Source: Rhodopirellula sp. (lineage in GTDB: Bacteria; Planctomycetota; Planctomycetia; Pirellulales; Pirellulaceae). Taken from it: 43,881 nucleotides of DNA. Where the stretch lies: NCBI GenBank assembly GCA_002698965.1, contig PAAT01000124.1, positions 13,115 to 56,995 on the forward strand, written 5' to 3'. Numbering within the stretch: position 1 is the stretch's first letter; every line of letters starts with the position of its first letter. The notes under the pieces are model-generated. The model was not told where the DNA came from and searched no databases. It saw nothing but the letters and a program-made list of their open reading frames with translations. The translations under genes and the position numbers were made by a program. Positions 7,801 to 14,938 of this stretch are shown in pieces.

Positions 7801-10800
7801 CTCTAGCTATTTCAATTGCTTTGTTTACTTTTTGTTGTAACTCAAAATCTGATTTACTATATTGTATTAAACTAGGAGCAATAACCTTATCTTCAACAAC
7901 ATCATACATGTACATAGGTAGATCATCATATCTAGTTTCAAATTGACTATCACCAGGTTTATGGTTAATACCCATTTTACTTCTACGACCACTTTTACTT
8001 AAAGCATCGTCTTGTTTTTGAGGTATTATAGCTACATCATAATTTGCTACTTCTTTTTGTAATAATGTTTTATTACCCGTTACAACATATAAATAAGCTA
8101 AATCTCTTATATAGTTTGCTGGTGACATATGTTCTAATACCCATTTATCATCTTTATAAGCTAGCCCTTGTTTTATTTGTTCTTCTTTACTTAATAAATT
8201 ACCATTTTTATCACTAGGTAAATATCTAGGACCAGCCATTACCTTACCAGGACTAAACTGATTTGCAAATAAATTAGTTAATAACCATTGTACAGCTCCT
8301 AAGCTTATGTTACCATTATCGTAACCTTCTTTTATTTTAGGTAACAACACATCCAACATAAAATCTTTTTCAGCTTTAGAATCTTCGTATATTTCTTTTA
8401 CAGCTTGTTTTTTACCATTATCATCTAGGTTATTATAATCGCTATCTTCATTAACATACCATTGTCCATGCTTATATGTATTATCATTTCTTGCTTGACC
8501 TCTTTCTGGTTTAAAACCTAAATTATCTTGCGCGTCCTTAGCGTTAGCAAATATAGAATCTCTAACTGTAGGTTTTACCATTTTACCTTTTTTATTTTTC
8601 TTTAATGGTATTTCAATTAGCTCTGATGCTTTTACTAATATATTTTTTATAGCTCCTTTAGCTTTAAAACCAGCTAATCTAGCAGGCATGTAAACAGAAG
8701 GATAAATGTATTTTATAAAATCTGCTAAAGATATATCAGAATCAAATAACCATTTTACAGCTTGCCTAACATCATTTAAACTACTTCTACTATTAAAATC
8801 TTTTTCATTTTTTAAACCTAACTTAGCGTTTATACTATCCATGTCAGTAGCTTCTTTTAAATTGTAGCTAACGTTTTGTATTAAGAAGTCAACAGTTTTT
8901 TCTACATTATATTTTTTAGCTTTAACAACTGAGTCTTTTATTTTCCACTCAGAACCTATTTCTCTAGCAATTAACCTAGCTTCTTCTTTAGTTATTCCTA
9001 ATTCTGCTACATTATTTACTAATATATCTCTTATAGTTTTTTCTATGTAATTATCAACTTGTTTAAAGTTTTCAATAAAACTACCTCTATGTTCTGTTAT
9101 TAATGATAATATTTTAGGTATAAGTTTTTTATTAGGTTTTATATCGTTTTCTATATCTCCTCTAGTTATAGAATGAGCAGTTTTACTAAACTGAACTACA
9201 TCACCATCCATATTTTCTTCAGTCTTAGGATCTAAATATACTTGAATATCTTTTATTAACTTTTCAACTTGTATAACAGCTGTGGTACTACTATGTAGAT
9301 TAGCTTTTTTAACCATACCTTCAACGATTTTAGTATCGTTTAATATATTGCCTAATTCTATTTGCACAAAATTACCAGCCATATCATTAGCAAGTTGCTT
9401 TTGTCTAGCTCTCAATGTTGTTAAACCACCTTGTGTAAAATATTTTATAAATGTTGCTTTTAAAGGTTTAGATATTTTATGATCTACCTTTCTATAATAA
9501 CTATCTTTTTTAAGTAAAGGATTATCTTTCTTTAAATTCTTTTTATCTGTAACACCTATTTTTTCTTTACTAAATATTGTGTTAAGTTTTTTAAGTCTAG
9601 CAACAGGGTAAGCTTTTATTATATCTTCAAAGCCCATTGTTAACATTTCCATGTATTGATCTGGAATTACTGCTACATTTTTACCATCTACTTTTTTAGA
9701 CTTAATTGGTCCGAGCTCGTTTAATACTTTATCTGTTATATCTTTATTTATTAAAGCTTCTATTTTAGCTATTAATTTTTCAACCTCTTCAGTTATTTTT
9801 TTATTTCTATTAGCTCTTGCTGCTGGATTTGGATCAGTACCTGCTAATTTAACTAATGTAGATAAAGCACTTGTTACAAGGTTTTTTATTTGTCCTTCTA
9901 GTTTTTTATTATAAAAAGGTTCACCTTCTACATTTTTAATAACCTTGTTAAAGTTATTTTGTTTTCTTTGTTTTCTTGACGTATCTTTTTTAGTTTCTTT
10001 AGCTTTAACATTTTTAGCTTCTGATATATCTACACCCATTTGCTCAACACCACCAATAGCTTTAGCTCTAGTAAATATTTCAGCTTGTCTATTTTTAAGT
10101 GTTGATCCTAAAAAGGTTGTTACTTCGTTGTCTGGATTATAAGTATTAAATAATGGAGTTTTACGGCTGACCTTATTACCGTTTGGTAATGTTACCGTTG
10201 GGAATATACCAAGCATTTGTTCTGCAACAGCTTCTTTAACTGCCTCGATTGGTATTTGGCCATTAGGATCGAATTTTAGTGCGTTACTAATTACAGGCCA
10301 GTTTCTTTCTATTAAAGCTTCTACAGCTCCAAATCTATCTTCTTGTGTAGATTGTGGTGAGTTTATTATATCAACTAGTGATTTATTATCTATTTCAAGA
10401 TCTAAAAATTGTTGCGCTCTTGGATTAACTTCTTTAGAAAATTGTAACTGTAAATCTTTAGATTCTTGTAAACCACCTTCTTGTGCTAGATCAGTATCAC
10501 CAATAGCTTGTTTAGCTTCTTTTGTTAGTTTTCCTTCTTGTACGCTTTTGCCATATGTTTTCATAAAGTTATAAACACCTTTTCCGTCTTTAAAACTTAT
10601 ATTATCAAAACCTTCACCTTTAAATAAACCTACAACAGCGTCACCTACTTTTTCAAGTAAGCTTTTATCATAATTAATTCTTTCTTGGGCTAACATATCT
10701 GCAAACACATTAACATACTCTGTGTCGTACTCCGCACCAGTATAACCTCTGTCTTTCATTTCTTGATCAACAGCTGATCTTTGTGCCCATGTCATAGATC

Positions 10801-12559
10801 TTCTAAACTGTTTAACCATTTTACCTTGAGCTATTCTATCTCCTACTTTAGCGTTTAATATTTTATGTAAGAATTCGTGACTACCAACACCAATTTGACC
10901 TTGTTCGCTAGCTACTTCTTTATTAATAAATATTTTACCACCAACAGTAAATCCAGCTACTTTACCACTTTGATCTTTAAACTCTTGTTTTTGTTTTTTA
11001 TCAACTTCACTAAGACCTTCCATTGCTTGTTCAGTCTCTTTAGTTGTATTTAAAACTGTTGTTTGTAAACCTTTTGCTGCATCTTCTTTAGACACTGTAT
11101 CTTTTACAAACTTAATATTGTCTTCTAACTTCATGTCTTGAAGTTTTTGTCTAGCGTCTTTATATTCTTTTTCAAAACCTACTCTAGCAGTTTCAAATTC
11201 TGAATCAGATATTACACCTGCTCTTTTCTTCCTATGTAATTCAGTTATTTTAAAAGCAGCAGCATCAGCTAAATCTGATAAACTATTTATTTCATTTAAC
11301 TGATCGTTGCTTAAGTTATTATATATTTTATTTCCTTTTCTTACAGAATCAGCAATATCTTGTTCTAATACATCTATTTGCTTTTGTATACCTTCAGCAG
11401 TAGTTGCGTCTTTTGTGCCTTTAAGTTTTATTCTTAAATCACCTATTTTATCTATGTTTTCACTAACCTTTTTTCCATCAACAACGGATCTTATATTGCT
11501 TAGTGATTTAGCAGCGCTTCCACCACCAACAATACCACCACCACCAAGGAAACCTTGTATACCAGCTTCTAAACCCTCTTCGCTAAATAGAGCTTCTATA
11601 GCAGCATCAACTGGATTAGCGTCTATATCTGTACCAGCTACCCTACCCATTTCAGAGTTTACCTCATCACCGACATGCTGTAATATCTCCGTGTTGAATT
11701 CTGCAAATCCACCACCAAGCATATTCATTACATCTCTACCGTTTTTACTATAAAATATTTTATTAGTTAATTGCTTAGGTATCATTTTTAAGAATGGTGC
11801 TCCTCTACCTCTAGTAGCTATTAATGTTGCTGGAACTATTGATTCTAAAGCTGTATTGACAACACCCATTGCTACTGGTATTTTACTTTCTGCATCACCG
11901 GATTTTATTAACTCCTCTAGACTAACACCTGTATTTTGAGCTTTTTGTTTATTATACTCTACATAGTTATTAGCTATAAAGTCAGATAAGAAACCACCAC
12001 CTACTGTACCAGCACCATAAGCAACACTACCTAACATATTTGTTATAGCATTGAATGATCCAGCTAACACTCCACCAACATCTCCTTTCTTCCAACTTTC
12101 AACAACACCAAGTGTTCGTTTTGTTTTTTCTTGTTCTTTCTTATACGCTTCTATAGCTTGTATCGTGTGTTCATCACCAACCTCAAACCCAATAAAACCA
12201 CTTTTATCCTTTTTTTGTCTACCTGTTAAGATTTGATATATTCCGTTACTTGCTATGTCTTTTGCAGAACCAGCACCATCGTCACTAAACCACCACTCGC
12301 CAACATCCCAGATCATTTCACCTAGGTTCTCCATTGAGTTACTTACGGATTGCCAAGCGGTTAATTCTTCAGCTGAATCCGAAGAACCAATTTCCGAGTT
12401 GGAGACCATATCGTTTTCCGATCCTACATTGGTCTCCGCATTGGCAGGATCGACTTCCTTTCCCAAAGAAGTGTTATATTTGTTTATTACATCTTGTATG
12501 AACTCATGTGACTTACCATCGTCAATCATTTGTTGCACGACATCTTTTATTTCAGCCAT
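4874..12559 (-). CDS. giant polyvalent-type internal virion (ejection) protein with peptidase-like and HAD domains
   Basis: A 2561-residue protein. The N-terminal 350 residues hold Gly/Ala-rich hydrophobic stretches (GAGTVGGGFL, GFLGGGGIVGGG) like the membrane-active parts of podovirus internal proteins. A zinc-peptidase-like site HEFLH lies at 561-565, with ADMLAQE about 60 residues on. A HAD-superfamily domain spans about 1590-1745: DFDDT at 1599-1603, motif II Thr1678 in ILTARP, motif IV DD at 1734-1735. The last 550 residues contain NISKLVYYSFVQNLIF-type membrane-prone helices and a RLILAFQNTPMQYMRL block that I recall from large proteins of uncultured marine phages. Five Q-[FY]-S-K motifs punctuate the chain. 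This layout matches the 'polyvalent protein' concept: many effector domains injected with the DNA. It is the third of three internal-protein genes, in the place of T7 gp16. The start ATG at 12559 lies 6 bp after the preceding stop. Confidence 0.82.
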   Translation of the reverse strand: MAEIKDVVQQMIDDGKSHEFIQDVINKYNTSLGKEVDPANAETNVGSENDMVSNSEIGSSDSAEELTAWQSVSNSMENLGEMIWDVGEWWFSDDGAGSAKDIASNGIYQILTGRQKKDKSGFIGFEVGDEHTIQAIEAYKKEQEKTKRTLGVVESWKKGDVGGVLAGSFNAITNMLGSVAYGAGTVGGGFLSDFIANNYVEYNKQKAQNTGVSLEELIKSGDAESKIPVAMGVVNTALESIVPATLIATRGRGAPFLKMIPKQLTNKIFYSKNGRDVMNMLGGGFAEFNTEILQHVGDEVNSEMGRVAGTDIDANPVDAAIEALFSEEGLEAGIQGFLGGGGIVGGGSAAKSLSNIRSVVDGKKVSENIDKIGDLRIKLKGTKDATTAEGIQKQIDVLEQDIADSVRKGNKIYNNLSNDQLNEINSLSDLADAAAFKITELHRKKRAGVISDSEFETARVGFEKEYKDARQKLQDMKLEDNIKFVKDTVSKEDAAKGLQTTVLNTTKETEQAMEGLSEVDKKQKQEFKDQSGKVAGFTVGGKIFINKEVASEQGQIGVGSHEFLHKILNAKVGDRIAQGKMVKQFRRSMTWAQRSAVDQEMKDRGYTGAEYDTEYVNVFADMLAQERINYDKSLLEKVGDAVVGLFKGEGFDNISFKDGKGVYNFMKTYGKSVQEGKLTKEAKQAIGDTDLAQEGGLQESKDLQLQFSKEVNPRAQQFLDLEIDNKSLVDIINSPQSTQEDRFGAVEALIERNWPVISNALKFDPNGQIPIEAVKEAVAEQMLGIFPTVTLPNGNKVSRKTPLFNTYNPDNEVTTFLGSTLKNRQAEIFTRAKAIGGVEQMGVDISEAKNVKAKETKKDTSRKQRKQNNFNKVIKNVEGEPFYNKKLEGQIKNLVTSALSTLVKLAGTDPNPAARANRNKKITEEVEKLIAKIEALINKDITDKVLNELGPIKSKKVDGKNVAVIPDQYMEMLTMGFEDIIKAYPVARLKKLNTIFSKEKIGVTDKKNLKKDNPLLKKDSYYRKVDHKISKPLKATFIKYFTQGGLTTLRARQKQLANDMAGNFVQIELGNILNDTKIVEGMVKKANLHSSTTAVIQVEKLIKDIQVYLDPKTEENMDGDVVQFSKTAHSITRGDIENDIKPNKKLIPKILSLITEHRGSFIENFKQVDNYIEKTIRDILVNNVAELGITKEEARLIAREIGSEWKIKDSVVKAKKYNVEKTVDFLIQNVSYNLKEATDMDSINAKLGLKNEKDFNSRSSLNDVRQAVKWLFDSDISLADFIKYIYPSVYMPARLAGFKAKGAIKNILVKASELIEIPLKKNKKGKMVKPTVRDSIFANAKDAQDNLGFKPERGQARNDNTYKHGQWYVNEDSDYNNLDDNGKKQAVKEIYEDSKAEKDFMLDVLLPKIKEGYDNGNISLGAVQWLLTNLFANQFSPGKVMAGPRYLPSDKNGNLLSKEEQIKQGLAYKDDKWVLEHMSPANYIRDLAYLYVVTGNKTLLQKEVANYDVAIIPQKQDDALSKSGRRSKMGINHKPGDSQFETRYDDLPMYMYDVVEDKVIAPSLIQYSKSDFELQQKVNKAIEIARDPDAPHKGISIFDFDDTLAYSDSKIIVKMPDNTVTEITPAEFAVKASELEAQGAEFDFKQFNEVINGKPGPLVAKLRKAIGKFGNKHIFILTARPQQAAPAIYKFMKELGLEIPIENITGLEDGRPDAKAEWVIDKAANGYNDFYFVDDAYKNVEAVQKVLEVVDVNHKVKQVQFSKYNIDNIETNLFLADDIGNRIQRYNTKEYWRKKLEIAKVAQKAINERSPDELRKLIPQEKNKEIKDAFKYALEVIVLDRRGPNIDPMTGERKVLTPSRSIQYSKSDLDAEMNNIIYEQSGVNAKTNVSDAAAKSKGSQVKNSWWMPPGAEDFVGLMYMFMGKGEQGNNHYKFFKETLFDPFSRAIQKINQAKQIYLNGLQELKKLEPVVTAELNEDIGVGPFTVSDGIRVYVWNKLGYEIPGISKKEINALVKAIENNAGYKAFGNGLIKLTKDQGYTKPDENWTVGNVAKDINDITMKQGRKHYLKEWIEAKNIIFSKKNLNKIESIYGTDFREALEDMLWRMENGTNRKFGNNKLVNRFSDWVNNSVGAIMFFNMRSAVLQTISMVNFVNWSDNNPLKAAAAVANWDQYVKDFVYIFNSDMLKQRRAGLQTDVNEAEIASAVKGKNGNPTALLRALLRVGFTPTQLADSFAIASGGATMYRNRINTYLAEGMSQAEAEKQAFQDFADISEATQQSARPDMISMQQAGPLGRLILAFQNTPMQYMRLTKKAFLDLKNGRGDAKTNISKLVYYSFVQNLIFTSMQSALFAVVFEEDEEEKDKMFLKKRHRIMNNMMDTILRGGGVYGAGVSTLKNILLKFKEQEDKGFMADHTYTVIEFANLSPPIGSKLRRVYSGIQEYRFNKDIMAEYGFDLRSPAYNAVGNVVSGFTNVPLDRVFNKLNNVRASLNNQNATWQRIANFMGWNTWDLGSVADPNRAKLKEKVKKDKLRDKSRNPNKYNKSKDEARKRALENYKKRKK
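6962..10444 (-). other. five Q-[FY]-S-K motifs dispersed in the giant protein
   Basis: The motif [VIL]-Q-[FY]-S-K occurs with its Lys at residues 709, 1126, 1569, 1763 and 1866. Contexts are LQFSKEV, VQFSKTA, IQYSKSD, VQFSKYN and IQYSKSD. Two flank the HAD domain closely (1569 and 1763), and one lies downstream of the HEFLH domain (709). The spacing at domain borders suggests linkers or protease recognition sites. Confidence 0.6.
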
Positions 12560-12564
12560 AATTT

Positions 12565-13821
12565 TTATTTATCTAAAGTTACTTGATCTAAGTAGTAATC
12601 AGCATCTCTTGCTGTTGTATTTTGTTGGGTATTACCCAATTGGTTAAAGTCAGGCCATAAATTTTGAGGAATGTTTTGAGCATTAAATAAAGTTGCTAAA
12701 TCTGAAGGATTAGTAGGATCTAAATATTGCACGTTGTTACCTTGCCAAAGTTCGTATAAACCTTCTGCTTCTCCTTGCCCAGCTATTATTTGGTCAGTAC
12801 CTACTAAATATTGATTAATAAGAGTAGCATCACCTTGTAATAATCCATTCCAACCTTGTAATAGGTTATTCATCATAGCGTTGTATTTTCTTTCACTAGC
12901 TGTACCTCGCGATCTTGGTGCTTGATTTCTAGTTTGTTTTAATTGAGCACCTGCCGCGGCTGTTTGTTTAAACATGTCTAAATAAGAGTTTATAACAACA
13001 TCTCTTAATTCATCTACTCGTTGATCATTTAATAATAAATCATTTGGTAAACCTAGACCACCTGGTATAATAAAATCATCTGAAGCTAGTGATTGCACAA
13101 TGTTTCTTTGATTCATTAGTTTTTGTAGCTTTAATCTATATAGGTTTTCTTGCGAAGGACTAAAAGCTATTCCAGATTTATATAAAGCTTCGTTCATCTC
13201 TAATATACTAGTAGCCGCGTTGTTTGCTTTAACATTATAGTCTGGTAAATCATCAAAGTTTATATAACCACTATCATTATAAAAACTAAGATCACCGTTT
13301 TCGCTAATAGCTATATCCATTCCGTCTGTGTATATTTGAGAAAGTATACCCATTTTGTCTTCAGAATTAGCTCTACTTAAATTTCCTTCAGCTATTGTTT
13401 CTAAATAATCTGATTTATATCCTTTAAAGTTTTCTAACTTAGCATTTAAGTTTTCAAAAGAAGAAACAATTGAGTTTAATTTTTCTCTACATCTCATTTG
13501 TTGTTCTGATCCAGCTGGTGCGTTTGCAACACAAGCAGCAGCTTTAGTGTAAGCTGATTTTTGTTGCATACCCCACTGTGTTACTGGGTCTCTATACCTT
13601 GGTCCTACTTTATTAATATCAACACCTTCAGGTAGCTTGTCTAGGTATTTATTAACCATAGCGTTGTTTCTAGACCTTGCTTGTTCGTCAAGTCTTTTTT
13701 GTAATAACTTTTGTTTTTCATTATACCTATCCTCTTCTCTCCATTCTTTTCTAAAGTTATTTACAATATCTAAAACTCCTTCGCCTGCTAAATTGTTTAA
13801 AAATGTACTATTTAAATTCAT
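12565..13821 (-). CDS. internal virion protein (T7 gp15-like position)
   Basis: A 418-residue, mostly alpha-helical hydrophilic protein without signal or TM segments. The first 50 residues (LDIVNNFRKEWREEDRYN, then a Gln/Lys/Arg-rich stretch) predict a coiled coil. The middle has long helices with few hydrophobic patches, and the C-terminus is Asn/Gln-rich (NLWPDFNQLGNTQQNTTARD). No enzyme motif is seen. It is placed between the small Gly/Gln-rich protein and the giant protein, the same order as gp14-gp15-gp16 in T7-type phages, where these form the ejection channel through the cell envelope. The assignment is by position and composition, not by sequence identity. It lies 11 bp after the 238-aa gene stop. 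Confidence 0.6.
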   Translation of the reverse strand: MNLNSTFLNNLAGEGVLDIVNNFRKEWREEDRYNEKQKLLQKRLDEQARSRNNAMVNKYLDKLPEGVDINKVGPRYRDPVTQWGMQQKSAYTKAAACVANAPAGSEQQMRCREKLNSIVSSFENLNAKLENFKGYKSDYLETIAEGNLSRANSEDKMGILSQIYTDGMDIAISENGDLSFYNDSGYINFDDLPDYNVKANNAATSILEMNEALYKSGIAFSPSQENLYRLKLQKLMNQRNIVQSLASDDFIIPGGLGLPNDLLLNDQRVDELRDVVINSYLDMFKQTAAAGAQLKQTRNQAPRSRGTASERKYNAMMNNLLQGWNGLLQGDATLINQYLVGTDQIIAGQGEAEGLYELWQGNNVQYLDPTNPSDLATLFNAQNIPQNLWPDFNQLGNTQQNTTARDADYYLDQVTLDK

Positions 13822-13832
13822 GTCTTTATATT

Positions 13833-14549
13833 TTAACCTATATTACCAACTGCACCACCATGTTGAGCACTTTGCCAATTACCTGCTAAAGCACCACCTT
13901 TCATTCTTTGCGTTCCAAGACCTACTAAATTACCTACACCAGCCATCATACTCTTTTTAGCTCTCATTGTATCAGCCGTAGCCATACCAAGTCTATGTGT
14001 AGCTCTTTTTAACATACCAGAACCTTTTGCAGCTTCCATTTGTCTACTCATCATATCACCTTTAACTTCTAGTTGATCTAATTGAGCTTGTTGAGCCATC
14101 GTTTGCATTTGATTTTGTTGCTCTTGTTGACCTATATCTACCGAAGCTTGTTGTAAGTTAGCTGATTGTTGACTGGCCATAGATTGAGCTAACGCAGCAA
14201 TACCTGATCCACCCGCAGCACCTTCTAGATTACTCATAGTGTTTGCTAGCGCAGCTTGTTGTTGCTGAGCAAGAAACTGTGACTGCTGCTGATTAACAGT
14301 AGCGTCTTCAAACGTATTTTGCATGTTTGCATAAGGATTAGAAGCATCTAAGTTTTCTAATCTAGATATTTGTTTGTCATATCCTGCCTGAGCGTTTCTT
14401 TGTTCTCTTTTTCTAGCCCTATTACCTATTAAACCTCCAGCTAGTTTAGCTCCTATTTTTATACCAGCACCAGCTAGTAATAAAGGCGCTATACCATATT
14501 GAACGTTCGCGTTAGCGGGACCAATTAAAAAATCAATTAACCATTCCAT
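13833..14549 (-). CDS. small Gln/Ala-rich internal virion protein (T7 gp14-like position)
   Basis: A 238-residue protein. The first 45 residues hold a hydrophobic, Gly/Ala-rich segment (APLLLAGAGIKIGAKLAGGLIG), followed by a basic turn (RARKREQR) and a long Gln/Ala/Met helix region (SQFLAQQQQAALANTMSNLE, then ASQQSANLQQASVD) that should form coiled coils. The C-terminal 50 residues are Met/Gly/Lys-rich (GGALAGNWQSAQHGG). Short, Gly/Gln-rich, membrane-prone proteins of this kind are typical first internal proteins of podoviruses (T7 gp14, which inserts in the outer membrane during ejection). The position ahead of the 418-aa and 2561-aa proteins supports the same role. No sequence identity is claimed. 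Confidence 0.62.
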   Translation of the reverse strand: MEWLIDFLIGPANANVQYGIAPLLLAGAGIKIGAKLAGGLIGNRARKREQRNAQAGYDKQISRLENLDASNPYANMQNTFEDATVNQQQSQFLAQQQQAALANTMSNLEGAAGGSGIAALAQSMASQQSANLQQASVDIGQQEQQNQMQTMAQQAQLDQLEVKGDMMSRQMEAAKGSGMLKRATHRLGMATADTMRAKKSMMAGVGNLVGLGTQRMKGGALAGNWQSAQHGGAVGNIG

Positions 14550-14582
14550 ATTATATATTTATTTATTAGTTATAATTACACA

Positions 14583-14927
14583 TTATTTGCTACTTTCAAA
14601 TACTTCCGAGGAAACCGTAAATAATTCAGCAGCTTCTGTGCTATTGTTTTGCATTTCAACTTCAGCATAATAACCTTTTAAACCTGCTTGGTTTGCTCTA
14701 GGATCTTTACTAAACATTATATAAGATCCATTTGCAGGTCTAGGCGTACTATTACCTATGTTAGTAGTCAACGAGTATTCGTTTACTATTGTAGCTGTAC
14801 CCATTTCAACCATACTGTTAGCTGTATTAAAACCACCTACAGTACCTGTTGCACAATAATATATTGTATCTCCTACTTGAACTGAATCATTTATTGGGTA
14901 ATCAAAAGCTAAGTTTATAGTTGCCAT
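14583..14927 (-). CDS. small conserved virion-type protein of unknown function
   Basis: A 114-residue beta-rich protein starting MATINLAFDYPINDSVQVGD, followed by TIYYCATGTVGGFNT, repeated hydroxyl-rich strands, and a terminal acidic segment (SSEVFESSK). It has no signal peptide. I recall this N-terminal wording from small proteins next to tail genes in marine phages. The beta-rich, Thr/Ser/Asn-rich composition suits a structural or decoration protein. The gene sits 11 bp after the cadherin-domain fibre and before the internal-protein genes. One possibility is a trimerising cap or chaperone of the fibre. Function is unknown. Confidence 0.6.
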   Translation of the reverse strand: MATINLAFDYPINDSVQVGDTIYYCATGTVGGFNTANSMVEMGTATIVNEYSLTTNIGNSTPRPANGSYIMFSKDPRANQAGLKGYYAEVEMQNNSTEAAELFTVSSEVFESSK

Positions 14928-14938
14928 ATTTTTTTATT

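Noticed and set aside
11307..11753. 148-residue plus-strand frame
   Set aside because: Antisense to the giant gene; Ser/Pro/Leu-rich composition reflects the complementary codons, with no partner genes on that strand.
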